Below, one piece after another: positions 9,278 to 17,586 of a DNA stretch of 64,000 bases. Below the pieces are notes generated by a model. That model was given only the letters and a program-made list of their open reading frames with translations, searched no databases and was not told where the DNA came from. Position 1 is the stretch's first letter, and every line of letters begins with the position of its first letter. The stretch lies in assembly GCF_020554845.1 (NCBI RefSeq), contig NZ_JAJCIA010000005.1:100552-164551 (forward strand). Direction: 5' to 3'. The position numbers and the translations under genes were made by a program. The stretch comes from Blautia faecis (GTDB lineage: Bacteria; Bacillota; Clostridia; Lachnospirales; Lachnospiraceae).

Positions 9278-10048
9278 TTATAAATTACCTATCAATTTTT
9301 CAAATGGTATGGTGCCACCGAACAGATCCAGGGCACTTCCTACCGTCACATCCAGTTTTCCGCCTGCTGCCATTTTGAGGGTCTGGATATCCTCCATGCT
9401 GCCAACGCCGCCAGCGTAAGTGACTGGGTGCCCATTGTATTCACCAAGCAACTTCGCCAGGGAAACTTCTATACCTTTTGCCTTGCCCTCCACATCCACT
9501 GCATGGATGAGAAATTCATCGCAATAGGCACCCAGCTTTTCCATCAGTTCCAGAGTTACCTCCTCCTCTGTAAATTTCTGCCAGCGGTCTGTGACTACAT
9601 AGTATGCATCCTCTTTTTTACGACAGCTGAGATCAAGGACAAGGTGTTCTTTTCCGGCTGCATCTACCATCTTCTCCAGATTTTTCCAGGAAATATGGCC
9701 ATCACGGAACACATAGGAGGTGACGATCACATGACTGGCTCCAGCAGCAAGATAATCTGCCGCATTGTCCGGGTTTACACCGCCTCCGATCTGAAGACCT
9801 CCTGGATAAGCGTCAAGGGCCAGCATGGCCTGGGCTTTTGTAGCCTGGAAGTATTCAGAATCCGCACTGTTCAGAAGGATAATATGTCCTCCCTTCAGAC
9901 CTTTTTCTTTATACAAGGAAGCATAAAAAGCTGCATCCTGCTCTGACACAAAATTCTCCTGTGCCTGGTTTCCCTCATCCTTCAGACTTCCTCCTACGAT
10001 CTGCTTTACCTTTCCATTATGTATATCTATGCAGGGACGAAATTTCAT
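9278..10048 (-). CDS. hisA: ProFAR isomerase HisA, eukaryote-like (His6-type)
   Basis: This TIM-barrel enzyme converts ProFAR to PRFAR in histidine synthesis. The sequence does not look like usual bacterial HisA, which starts with an IPAIDLKDG block. It follows the yeast His6 pattern: RPCIDIHNGKVKQIVGGSL, LQIGGGVN, ASHVIVTSYVF, LVLDLSCRKK, EFLIHAVDVEGK and VTYAGGVGS. Catalytic aspartates are kept in CIDIHNG and VLDLSCRK. The 256-residue length fits. The start ATG at 10048 follows an AGGAGG-like site. No other his genes are in the window, so it is outside a histidine operon here. Family placement is by remembered motifs. Confidence 0.85.
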   Translation of the reverse strand: MKFRPCIDIHNGKVKQIVGGSLKDEGNQAQENFVSEQDAAFYASLYKEKGLKGGHIILLNSADSEYFQATKAQAMLALDAYPGGLQIGGGVNPDNAADYLAAGASHVIVTSYVFRDGHISWKNLEKMVDAAGKEHLVLDLSCRKKEDAYYVVTDRWQKFTEEEVTLELMEKLGAYCDEFLIHAVDVEGKAKGIEVSLAKLLGEYNGHPVTYAGGVGSMEDIQTLKMAAGGKLDVTVGSALDLFGGTIPFEKLIGNL

Positions 10049-10129
10049 GATGATCCTCCTTTTCTTGCATTTGTAATTAAGTTGTAGCTATCCTGTATTT
10101 TGCTCACAAATTTATTGAAATCATATCAC

Positions 10130-10172
10130 AAAAAGGCGTTGAATGAAACACCTCTCTTCATTCAACACCTTT
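10130..10172 (-). terminator. Intrinsic terminator of the small lipoprotein gene
   Basis: Perfect or wobble stem AAAGGTGTTGAATGAA with its complement, then TTTTT on the minus strand, 20-odd bases past the lipoprotein stop. Confidence 0.75.
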
Positions 10173-10194
10173 TCATTTTACCTCTATTTTTTTA

Positions 10195-10641
10195 TTATCT
10201 TCCATTCGCTGCATTATCCACAGCATCTCCAACATCTTCTACAGCGTTGCCCACACCTTCACCAACATCACGGACACCATCAGCTACTCCATCACCTAAT
10301 TCTTCCACACCTTCTCCGAGAGCACCGGAAACGGAATTGTTATTGTCTGTCACATTATCACCGGGAACATCTGCATCTCCGGCAGTGCCTGCATCATCTG
10401 GTACTGCGGTATCAGCAGTTCCAGCTCCGTCTGCACCATTATTTACGCTGTCGCCCGCGTCATCCACCATGTTTTCATCCTCTGCAGTTCCATTCTCCAC
10501 GTTATCCTTATCAATGGCGTCCTCATTTGCATTATTTTGAACCTCATCCGCTGCATTGTTATTGTCATTTCCACAGGCTGTAAGCATACATAATGTAAAT
10601 ACCAGCAAAGTACCTATGAGCATTCGTTTCATTTTTTTCAT
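10195..10641 (-). CDS. Small acidic low-complexity lipoprotein
   Basis: The 148 residues start with a lipoprotein signal (MKKMKRMLIGTLLVFTLC...) and a lipobox LTAC, so the mature chain begins at Cys23. The rest is almost all Asp, Asn, Ala, Gly, Glu and Val. Residues 105-145 hold repeats of a short GVxDxGEGV-type unit (EELGDGVADGVRDVGEGV, then NAVEDVGDAVDNAA), which could form an amphipathic helix. AGGAG precedes the ATG. It is monocistronic with a good terminator. The function is unknown; the composition fits a surface-exposed, extracellular chain. The plus-strand frames across it are by-products of its repetitive codons. Confidence 0.8.
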   Translation of the reverse strand: MKKMKRMLIGTLLVFTLCMLTACGNDNNNAADEVQNNANEDAIDKDNVENGTAEDENMVDDAGDSVNNGADGAGTADTAVPDDAGTAGDADVPGDNVTDNNNSVSGALGEGVEELGDGVADGVRDVGEGVGNAVEDVGDAVDNAANGR

Positions 10642-10679
10642 CTCATCTGTCTCCTTTTCTTATTTTCAGCTGAAAACAC

Positions 10680-10744
10680 GTTACTGTCCACTTTCGCGAA
10701 AATGACCGTTCCGCCTGGCGGAACTCAGCCTGCGAACAGTAAAC
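10680..10744. repeat. Short palindromic element, possibly related to repeat family 2
   Basis: GTTACTGTCCACTTTCGCG at the left end and GCGAACAGTAAAC at the right form an imperfect terminal inverted repeat around an inner hairpin (GTTCCGCCTGGCGGAAC). It resembles the ends of the family 2 elements but lacks their core. Confidence 0.35.
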
Positions 10745-10846
10745 ATTGCTGTATGCTCCTAATATGTACAGATGAGAAAGAAACTATTCTGGAAGAAATT
10801 TACATTTTAAAAATCCATCAATCCGGACATTTCCATTCTTCACTTA

Positions 10847-12550
10847 TCACTGTTGTTTCCGCACGATCCTGCCGCTTTTGGAATTTCTCCACACGTCATG
10901 GGCTACCGCAATCTCTCCGCCCACCAGCACATAATCAAATCCTGTACAATACTGGTTTGGATTCTGGAAATCTGCATGAACATTTAACCGGTCCAGATGA
11001 AATACATTGATATCTGCGGGCATTCCTTTTTCCAGGATTCCCAGAGGAAGACCCAGAACATGCGCCGGTTTTGCCGTCATCTTATACACAGCATCTTCTA
11101 TGGAAAAAATCTTTTTATCACGCACATAAGCGGTAAGCAGCTTCGGAAAAGCCCCGTAAACTCTGGGATGATATTTGCCCCCTGCGGGATAGATCGCATC
11201 TGAGATCAGATTTGCCCGGCTGTCTTTCAAAAAATACAGCATGTCCTCCTCTGAGGCAATGGTATCCAGCATGGTAACCTGGCAGCGCTCTTCCAGGAGA
11301 ATGTCATACAGGGTATCATAAGGATCCTGTCCAAACTGCTCTGCGATCTTCGCAATAGACTGTCCTGCAAAGCTGCCGAATTTCTCCGTATGTAAAGTGC
11401 TGGCATAGATCATATCAAAGCCAGCCAGCTCCACAATGTTCTCAAAAATATCGGAAGGCTGCTTCAGCACCTTCGTAATCTCCTTCCTGCAAAACGGATC
11501 TGCCAGCCTTGCGCAGATTGCATCGGTACCGCCCTCCTGAAACTGTGGGGGAAGAAGATGTACCAGCTGGGTGGAACCAGTCAGATAGGGATACAGGTCA
11601 AAATCCACCTTCACGCCCCGCTCTGCCGCCTGGTCAAACAGCTTCAGGATTTTCACCGGAGTCCCGCCCCAGTTTTTCCGCCCGATACACTTCATATGGC
11701 TTACATGCAAGGGAATCTGCAGCTCTTCCGCCACGGAAATCACTTCCTGCAGAGCCAGCAGGATTCCATCTCCTTCATTTCGGATATGGGTGGTAATGGG
11801 AATGTCCGTCCCCTTCAAGGGCTGCAGTGCTTCCACAAGCCCATCTCTGTCATATTCAAATTCCGGGGCATAGGCAATTCCAAGGCTGATTCCAAGCGCT
11901 CCTGCTGACAGAGCTTCCTCCACAGCCTTCCACACCTGATGTAATTCTTCCTTGGAAAGCTTCCCGGAAGCATAGCCTTTTACACTGGCGCGGATGGTTC
12001 CATTTCCTGCAAGCATTCCAGTGTTGACGCTGCGCTTTTCTTTTCCAAGAGCTGACATGTAGGCGGACATGGTTGACATAATTCTAAGAGCAGCTATCTC
12101 GATTTCTTTCTCTGAAATTCCGCAAGACTCCTCTTTCTTTTTTGAGAAAAGTACACCTTCGGTATCATCTGTATTTTCATCTTTTCCCCAACGAAAATCC
12201 CCAGTCACACTGCTGAGAAATCTGGCAATCTCTTTCCCAAATTTCTCCCCGGCCGGAGCCACCGAAAGCCCACAGTTTCCATTCACAACAGTCGTCAGTC
12301 CCTGCCGGTTCAAAAGCTCATCATCCCCGTTTCCAAAGGCCTGCCAGTCTCCGTGTCTGTGAATGTCAAGGAAGCCGGGGGTTATATAACCACCGGCCGC
12401 ATTCAAAACACGCTCTTTTGGAAAATCGGCTGGAATCTCCACATGAGTTCCCACTTCCGCAATTTTCCCATTTTCTATTACAAGATCTCCATGAAATGGC
12501 TTTTCCTTTTTCCCATTTACGATCCAGCCATCTTTGATTATGTAGTCCAT
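10847..12550 (-). CDS. N-acyl-D-amino-acid deacylase (amidohydrolase)
   Basis: Members of this amidohydrolase group remove the acyl group from N-acyl-D-amino acids using bound zinc. The 567 residues contain the N-terminal beta domain (VNGKKEKPFHGDLVIENGKI), the metal motif GFLDIHRHGDW (normally D-x-H-x-H-x-D; visible), ITTHIRNEGDG, the second metal site LHVSHMKCIG, and a C-terminal VLGLPLGILEKGMPADINVF block closing the beta sandwich. Length is somewhat above the 480-530 usual for the group. The gene starts 6 bases after the ABC ATPase stop, so it is the last gene of a transporter operon, which suggests import of acylated or D-amino acids followed by hydrolysis. Exact substrate is not predictable. 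Confidence 0.85.
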   Translation of the reverse strand: MDYIIKDGWIVNGKKEKPFHGDLVIENGKIAEVGTHVEIPADFPKERVLNAAGGYITPGFLDIHRHGDWQAFGNGDDELLNRQGLTTVVNGNCGLSVAPAGEKFGKEIARFLSSVTGDFRWGKDENTDDTEGVLFSKKKEESCGISEKEIEIAALRIMSTMSAYMSALGKEKRSVNTGMLAGNGTIRASVKGYASGKLSKEELHQVWKAVEEALSAGALGISLGIAYAPEFEYDRDGLVEALQPLKGTDIPITTHIRNEGDGILLALQEVISVAEELQIPLHVSHMKCIGRKNWGGTPVKILKLFDQAAERGVKVDFDLYPYLTGSTQLVHLLPPQFQEGGTDAICARLADPFCRKEITKVLKQPSDIFENIVELAGFDMIYASTLHTEKFGSFAGQSIAKIAEQFGQDPYDTLYDILLEERCQVTMLDTIASEEDMLYFLKDSRANLISDAIYPAGGKYHPRVYGAFPKLLTAYVRDKKIFSIEDAVYKMTAKPAHVLGLPLGILEKGMPADINVFHLDRLNVHADFQNPNQYCTGFDYVLVGGEIAVAHDVWRNSKSGRIVRKQQ

Positions 12551-12556
12551 CCCGAA

Positions 12557-13297
12557 TTACCTTTCCTCAACTTTCCTGATAAACTGACGAATACGATCAT
12601 TCTTCGGATGCTCAAAAAACTCTTCCGGAGGCGCATCCTCCACGATCACGCCATCTTCCATAAACAAAATCCGATCCGCTACTTCTCTGGCAAAATTCAT
12701 CTCATGGGTGACAATGACCATGGATACTCCTTCCGCTGCTACTTTACGGATAACACTTAAGACCTCTCCAACCAGTTCCGGATCCAGTGCGCTGGTAGGC
12801 TCATCAAAAAGGATCACTTCCGGATTCATAGCCATTGCTCTTGCGATCGCAACCCTCTGCTGCTGGCCGCCGGAAAGATTCTTTGCCATTGCCTCTTCCC
12901 TGCCTTCCAGCCCAACCATTTTCAGCAAATCTTTTGCCTTTGCAATTGCCTCCTGTTTGGGAACTTTTTTCACATGGACCGGTGCCTCGATCACATTCTG
13001 CAGCACACTCATATGGGTAAAAACGTTAAATCTCTGGAAAACCATTCCAATATGCTGCCGCAGCTCATGCAGTGCCTGACCGGAATTCACAGGTTTTCCC
13101 ATATAATCGATTTCGCCGCTGTCGTAGGTTTCCAGCTGGTTGATACACCGGAGAATTGTGGATTTACCAGAACCGCTGGGACCAAGGATTGCAATCTTTT
13201 CCCCTTTATGTATGTCAAAACCGATTTCCTTCAGCACCTGAAGATCCCCAAAGCTTTTGCTGATATTTTTTACACTTAAAATAACATCTTCTGCCAT
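12557..13297 (-). CDS. Polar amino-acid ABC transporter, ATP-binding protein
   Basis: A 246-residue ATPase of the GlnQ/HisP type. Walker A is GPSGSGKST (about residue 40), the Q-loop is GMVFQRFNVF, the signature is LSGGQQQRVAIARA, Walker B is VILFDEPTSALDPE and the switch histidine is in VTHEMNFA. These order and spacings are those of polar amino-acid importers. The start abuts the permease stop, giving a tight operon of permease, ATPase and deacylase. The partner binding-protein gene upstream is truncated, so the importer may be inactive or may use a binding protein coded elsewhere. Confidence 0.93.
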   Translation of the reverse strand: MAEDVILSVKNISKSFGDLQVLKEIGFDIHKGEKIAILGPSGSGKSTILRCINQLETYDSGEIDYMGKPVNSGQALHELRQHIGMVFQRFNVFTHMSVLQNVIEAPVHVKKVPKQEAIAKAKDLLKMVGLEGREEAMAKNLSGGQQQRVAIARAMAMNPEVILFDEPTSALDPELVGEVLSVIRKVAAEGVSMVIVTHEMNFAREVADRILFMEDGVIVEDAPPEEFFEHPKNDRIRQFIRKVEER

Positions 13298-13948
13298 TTA
13301 TGCCATCCTCCTTTCCAAAACTCCTGCAATCTGGGTAAATATAGTTGTCAGGATCAGATATAATACCGCAACAGCTATGTACGGCTCAAAATAGTGGAAA
13401 GAATTATAAGCGATCAGGGTTCCCTCTCTTGTCAGCTCTGTCAAAGTGATGGCGGACAAAATAGAGGTATTTTTGATGGTGGCAATAAACTGGTTTACAA
13501 GAGGAAGAATGCAGATCTTGGTTGCCTGTGGTGCCACAATTCGAAGCATTTCCAGATGCCAGGGCATTCCAAGTGCTTTGGCTGCTTCTCTCTGCCCCGG
13601 GTCAATAGCATGGATACCGGAACGGACAATTTCTGCAATGTATGCGCCTGTATTTAAAGACATGGAAAGCACACCTGCTGTCATAGCGCTGAAAGTAATG
13701 CCCAGGTTTGGCAAACCGAAATAGATCAGAAATGCCTGCACCATCAGCGGGGTTCCTCTCCAGATCCAGATGTACAGCTGTGCCAGTCTGGATACCACTT
13801 TTATATGGCTGTCCCTCATCAGCGCAAGCACAACGCCCAGAATCGTACCAAAAATAAGCGTGAGAACCGATATTTCCATCGTCACTGCGCATCCCTGGAG
13901 CAGTGATGTCATTTTGTCAAATACAAGTGACCATTTCAATGTTACCAT
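13298..13948 (-). CDS. Polar amino-acid ABC transporter, permease
   Basis: A 216-residue HisM/GlnP-type inner-membrane permease with about five hydrophobic helices. The EAA-like coupling motif is SGIHAIDPGQREAAKALGMP (about residues 115-134), the hallmark of this family. The N-terminal part has the conserved IWRGTPLMVQ. An AGGGGA site lies before the ATG. It forms a likely two-subunit (homodimeric) pore with the ATPase just downstream. A family 2 repeat of 167 bases separates it from the broken binding-protein gene, which would have been the first gene of the operon. Confidence 0.92.
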   Translation of the reverse strand: MVTLKWSLVFDKMTSLLQGCAVTMEISVLTLIFGTILGVVLALMRDSHIKVVSRLAQLYIWIWRGTPLMVQAFLIYFGLPNLGITFSAMTAGVLSMSLNTGAYIAEIVRSGIHAIDPGQREAAKALGMPWHLEMLRIVAPQATKICILPLVNQFIATIKNTSILSAITLTELTREGTLIAYNSFHYFEPYIAVAVLYLILTTIFTQIAGVLERRMA

Positions 13949-14009
13949 ACTATTTCCCCTGTGACCAGTAATTATAGCCGGTTTATCCTTTCTTCCTTAC
14001 TTTTCCGGT

Positions 14010-14176
14010 ATTACTGTTCACTCCGTGACCAGTAACGCGCTTCGCGATGCACAGAAAGACGAACCTTCTTGTGACAAGCACAAGAAGTAGCGTTTGCTGC
14101 GCAAACTTAATTCTCGGGTTTTCTGTGAACTTTGTTCACAAAAACACCTCGCGGAATGTTACCAGTGAACAGTAAC
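14010..14176. repeat. Dispersed repeat family 2, copy A (167 bases)
   Basis: Ends ATTACTGTTCAC and GTGAACAGTAAC are inverted. The inside holds the family blocks CGCTTCGCGATGCACAGAAA, TTCTCGGGTTTTCTGTGAAC and ACCTCGCGGAATGTTACC. The middle is longer than in other copies and has its own hairpin (CTTCTTGTGacaaGCACAAGAAG). A further half end follows at 14183-14206. It sits between the binding-protein relic and the permease. Confidence 0.75.
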
Positions 14177-14239
14177 TTTCCGGTTACTGTTCACTTTGTT
14201 CACAGCAACTTGTTTTCTGCATAGAAGTATATGCCTGTT

Positions 14240-14650
14240 TTATTCAGCGGTTTCCGCATCTTCTGCTGCAGCTGCTTCTTCTCCCTCACCGGAAGCATCG
14301 ATCCATTTTGTCCAGAGTGTATCATAAGTGCCGTCTGCATAATACTCGTCAATACATTCATTGATAAATGCAAGAAGATCATCTTTTCCCTTCTGTACGG
14401 CAATGGCGTTCTCTGCGTGGGTAAATGGATCACACACGATTTTGGCACCTTCGTATTCCTGGGAAAGGATCTTCTGGTTCAAAAGGTCGTTTACCACAAC
14501 GTCCACACGACCAGCCAGAAGATCTGATACACATCCTACTGTATCCTTGTACTGAACAATCTCATAGGAAACATCCGGATTCTCATCCAGAAAGCTCTGC
14601 ACTACATTATAAGAAGTTGCGCCCTCTTTTACGGCAACCTTCAGACCATC
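14240..14650 (-). pseudogene. Truncated amino-acid ABC transporter substrate-binding protein
   Basis: The frame encodes the C-terminal half of a type 3 periplasmic-binding protein: GLKVAVKEGATSY, then DTVGCVSDLLAGRVDVVVND, then GKDDLLAFINECIDEYYADG and an acidic Ala/Glu-rich tail. The N-terminal half, with signal peptide, lipobox and first lobe, is missing. Upstream of codon GLKV the homology stops and an in-frame TAG occurs at 14660-14662. The only candidate start is a weak GTG at 14602 without a signal sequence, so a secreted product is impossible. It belongs to the permease-ATPase-deacylase operon. I read it as a deletion or insertion relic. Confidence 0.85.
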
Positions 14651-14686
14651 GCAGTTATGCTATCCCAATTTCCAGCTTTACTAACG

Positions 14687-14715
14687 CAAAAAGGACCGCC
14701 CTGTGGCAGCCCTTT
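14687..14715 (-). terminator. Orphan terminator hairpin next to the truncated binding protein
   Basis: On the minus strand AAAGGGCTGCC pairs over 11 bases (with three G-U pairs) with GGCGGTCCTTT, loop ACAG, then TTGCG. It lies just upstream of the truncated gene, which suggests that the foreign segment 14655-14830 carries the 3' end of another transcription unit. Confidence 0.5.
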
Positions 14716-14833
14716 CTGCATGGCAGAAATGCGATATTGCATTTCTCTCTTATGAAGTTTCGGTACGTTATGGAAACAAGTGCAAAAATGCTTTATCAGC
14801 AAATACTCTGACCTGCCATACCATAAACGCAAA

Positions 14834-14868
14834 AAACGGAGCAAACTCTCTAAGTAGTTTGCTCCGTT
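14834..14868 (-). terminator. Intrinsic terminator of dapB
   Basis: ACGGAGCAAACT pairs with AGTTTGCTCCGT and is followed on the minus strand by TTTTTTGCG. About 100 bases past the dapB stop. Confidence 0.75.
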
Positions 14869-14966
14869 GCAACTTATGATGGAATTATAGCAAACACATT
14901 GCTATCTGTAAATCCATAAATTCAGCAATTATTTTGTATGCATTTTACAATTTTTGTATATTTCTG

Positions 14967-15725
14967 TTAACCTTCGATCACGTTGCTCATATCATATCTT
15001 CCAGCTGGTTTTCCGGCAAGATATTTCGCTGCTTCTACAGCACCCTTGCCAAATACAGCCTTAGAATATGCTGTGTGCTTAAATTCGATCACTTCATCCG
15101 GTCCGGCAAAAATCACTTCATGCTCGCCAACAATAGAGCCTCCGCGAACTGCGGAAATACCGATCTCCTTAGCGTCACGTTTCTCTCTTCTCTGGCTGCG
15201 GTCATATACGTAATGATACTGGTTGTCCATTGCCTCGTTCAGACTATCTGCAAGGGCAAGAGCTGTTCCGCTTGGTGCATCCACTTTCAGGTTATGGTGC
15301 TTCTCTACAATCTCCATGTCAAAACCAGCTGCTGCCAAAACCTTAGCTGCATCCTGAACCAGTTTCAAAAGAGTATTGATTCCAAGGGACATGTTGGCAG
15401 ATTTCAGAACGGCGATCTTTTTTGCACTCTCTTCTACTCTTGCAAGCTGCTCTTCACTTAAACCTGTGGTGCAAAGAACTACCGGCATATTTTTCTTCTC
15501 GCAGTAGTCCATCAGCTTATCAAAAGCCTTCGGGGAGGAAAAATCGATAACAGCATCTGCTTCCACCTGGCAATCGTCAATGTTTGTGAATACCGGATAG
15601 CTGTTTTTCCCCTGGTCTGCAATGTCGATTCCTGCTACGATCTGGGCATTTGCATCCTTCTCAACAATATTGGAAATAACCTGTCCCATATGACCGTTAC
15701 ATCCGTGCATGATAATTTTAACCAT
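14967..15725 (-). CDS. dapB: 4-hydroxy-tetrahydrodipicolinate reductase
   Basis: DapB reduces the DapA product to tetrahydrodipicolinate with NAD(P)H, on the path to diaminopimelate and lysine. The 252 residues include the Rossmann motif MHGCNGHMGQ, VIDFSSPKAF, the catalytic EKHHNLKVDAPSGTAL (His-His and the lysine-binding region) and AVRGGSIVGEHEV. Length is normal. It lies 173 bases after dapA, which has its own terminator hairpin, so expression may be separate or partly coupled. Confidence 0.96.
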   Translation of the reverse strand: MVKIIMHGCNGHMGQVISNIVEKDANAQIVAGIDIADQGKNSYPVFTNIDDCQVEADAVIDFSSPKAFDKLMDYCEKKNMPVVLCTTGLSEEQLARVEESAKKIAVLKSANMSLGINTLLKLVQDAAKVLAAAGFDMEIVEKHHNLKVDAPSGTALALADSLNEAMDNQYHYVYDRSQRREKRDAKEIGISAVRGGSIVGEHEVIFAGPDEVIEFKHTAYSKAVFGKGAVEAAKYLAGKPAGRYDMSNVIEG

Positions 15726-15820
15726 TTTATTTTTTCCTTTCTTACTGTAAATTAACGAGCTTGTAAAAATTATTTCAACAATATACGCGCTCTGTTTTTC
15801 TCTGCTTACATATTACAAAG

Positions 15821-15889
15821 AAATCCCGTCAGCCGCTGTCAGACAATATGCTGCCGCACACCAGAGCTGACAGGCTCTGTCCGGGATTT
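15821..15889 (-). terminator. Hairpin terminator after dapA
   Basis: AAATCCCGGACAGAGCCTGTC pairs imperfectly with GACAGCGGCTGACGGGATTT over about 70 bases, followed by CTTTGTAA on the minus strand. The U-run is short, so read-through into dapB is plausible. Confidence 0.5.
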
Positions 15890-15898
15890 CAACATTAT

Positions 15899-16792
15899 TT
15901 ATGCAAGCTTAATTCCGTAATCAGCAAGAGCTTTTTTCAGTCTCTCCTCGTTCTCCGGCTCCATCTCACAAAGAGGCATACGGGTCGGTCCCACTTTCCA
16001 GCCCATCAGGTTCAGGGCAGTCTTAACCGGAATCGGGTTTACCTCGCAGAACAGTGCATTGATAAGAGGAACAGCCTCAAGCTGAAGTCTGGCAGCACCA
16101 GCAAGGTCTCCCTCCATAAATTTCATAACCATGTCATGTGTATTCTTCGGAGCAACATTGGATAAAACAGAGATTACTCCAAGTCCGCCAAGGGAAAGAA
16201 TCGGAAGTACCTGGTCATCATTTCCGGAATAAAGCTCGAGAGCTCCGTCAGCCATGGACATCATCTTGGCGATCTGGGAAAGATCTCCGCTTGCAGCCTT
16301 GATTCCCACAATGTTCTTCACATTCTTCGCAAGAGCAACTGCTGTAGCAGGCTGGATATTGCAGCCTGTACGACTTGGCACATTATACATAATGATCGGA
16401 GTTTCCGGTACAGAATTGGCAATCTCTGTATAATGACGGATAAGACCCTTCTGGCTTGCCTTGTTGTAATATGGAGTCACGATCAGAAGTGCATCAGCGC
16501 CATAAGAAGCAGCTTCCTGCGACATCATGACTGCAGTCTCTGTGCAATTAGAACCGGTACCTGCAATAACAGGAACTCTTCCAGCTACCTTGTCAATTGC
16601 AAATTTGATGGTCTGGAGATGTTCTCCGTGTGTCAATGTAGAAGACTCGCCTGTAGTGCCGCAGATAACGATTGCATCTGTGCTGTTCGCAATCTGATAT
16701 TCCAGAAGTTCTTCCAGTTTCTCATAATTTACCTTTCCATCTTCATGCATCGGGGTTACAATTGCAACGGCTGCACCTTTGAAAATTGCCAT
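15899..16792 (-). CDS. dapA: 4-hydroxy-tetrahydrodipicolinate synthase
   Basis: DapA condenses pyruvate with aspartate semialdehyde, the first committed step to diaminopimelate and lysine. The 297-residue TIM barrel shows VICGTTGESSTL, the catalytic tyrosine in IIMYNVPSRTG, and the Schiff-base lysine in NIVGIKAASGD. The residue after that lysine is alanine rather than the common glutamate, a mild variant. The start has a GGAGGAA site. It lies 24 bases after cobO and so is probably co-transcribed with it from the promoter at 17470-17498. Confidence 0.96.
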   Translation of the reverse strand: MAIFKGAAVAIVTPMHEDGKVNYEKLEELLEYQIANSTDAIVICGTTGESSTLTHGEHLQTIKFAIDKVAGRVPVIAGTGSNCTETAVMMSQEAASYGADALLIVTPYYNKASQKGLIRHYTEIANSVPETPIIMYNVPSRTGCNIQPATAVALAKNVKNIVGIKAASGDLSQIAKMMSMADGALELYSGNDDQVLPILSLGGLGVISVLSNVAPKNTHDMVMKFMEGDLAGAARLQLEAVPLINALFCEVNPIPVKTALNLMGWKVGPTRMPLCEMEPENEERLKKALADYGIKLA

Positions 16793-16816
16793 ATTATTTC
16801 CTCCTATTCATCTTTA

Positions 16817-17320
16817 TCATGAGTTCTGCTCTCTTCCAAGAGTGGTAATGGTAGTCACACTGTCCACATAATCCAAAATGCCAGGGTCTACCCGATTTCC
16901 TGTAAGTATCAAATGCATAGATTCGTCCTTCTGTTTCAAAAGCCCGACAACCATATCAACAGTAGCAATATGCTTATCCAGAAGTCCCAGAATTTCATCC
17001 AGTACCAGGAAATCACATTCCTGTGTAGCAATCACTTTACGGGCAAAATTTAAACCATTGAGAATATTGCGCTCCTCTTCAACCTGCTCTTCCTCATTCA
17101 ACTGGTCGTAACAGGTCTCCATCTTTTCGAAGCGGAAGATCTTGATATCCAGCTGATCCAGTTCTTCCAGAAAGTCCAGCTCGCGCCGTTCATTTCCTTT
17201 CAGGAACTGAATGATGATCACACTTTTGCCCTGAGAAGATGCCCGCAGTGCCTGACCAATTGCCAGTGTGGTCTTACCTCTGCCATTTCCGCAATATACT
17301 TCTGTTATTTCTTTTTCCAT
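16817..17320 (-). CDS. cobO: ATP:corrinoid (cob(I)alamin) adenosyltransferase, CobO/BtuR type
   Basis: This enzyme attaches the adenosyl group to cob(I)alamin or its precursors. The 167 residues are a P-loop protein with Walker A as VYCGNGRGKTT (about residues 8-18), VIIIQFLKG, the family segment FLVLDEILGLLDK and the C-terminal LILTGN. The ATG at 17320 with GAGG before it is preferred over an upstream in-frame ATG at 17413 that has no ribosome site and would add a tail before the conserved start. It forms a two-gene unit with dapA. No other cobalamin genes are near, so it may salvage corrinoids. Confidence 0.92.
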   Translation of the reverse strand: MEKEITEVYCGNGRGKTTLAIGQALRASSQGKSVIIIQFLKGNERRELDFLEELDQLDIKIFRFEKMETCYDQLNEEEQVEEERNILNGLNFARKVIATQECDFLVLDEILGLLDKHIATVDMVVGLLKQKDESMHLILTGNRVDPGILDYVDSVTTITTLGREQNS

Positions 17321-17469
17321 ACTGATTCCTCTTATTGTTAAAAATAATGTTACCGTCTGCCATAGATCAATAACATTCCTCGCAATGCCGTCTCCGCAAA
17401 TGATACCATTCATTCAGATATCGCGCTTTGCAAATAGAAACCGCAAACTGCGCCATTTTTAATATGCTT

Positions 17470-17498
17470 ATATTACCGCAAAACCAGCAGAAATGCAA
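17470..17498 (-). promoter_or_regulatory. Predicted sigma-A promoter for cobO-dapA
   Basis: TTGCAT and TAATAT with a 17-base spacer on the minus strand, about 150 bases before cobO. Confidence 0.5.
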
Positions 17499-17586
17499 GC
17501 AGAAGAAACTTGGAGAAAAATTGGGCTGGCTGCCTTCCATAAAGCAACTAGCAGACCATGGCGTATTTCCCGCCACTGCAGTTGGT

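Noticed and set aside
10100..10583. Two long plus-strand frames (Ser/Pro/Thr-rich and His/Leu-rich)
   Set aside because: By-products of the repetitive Asp/Gly/Ala codons of the lipoprotein on the minus strand; several frames stay open for this reason.
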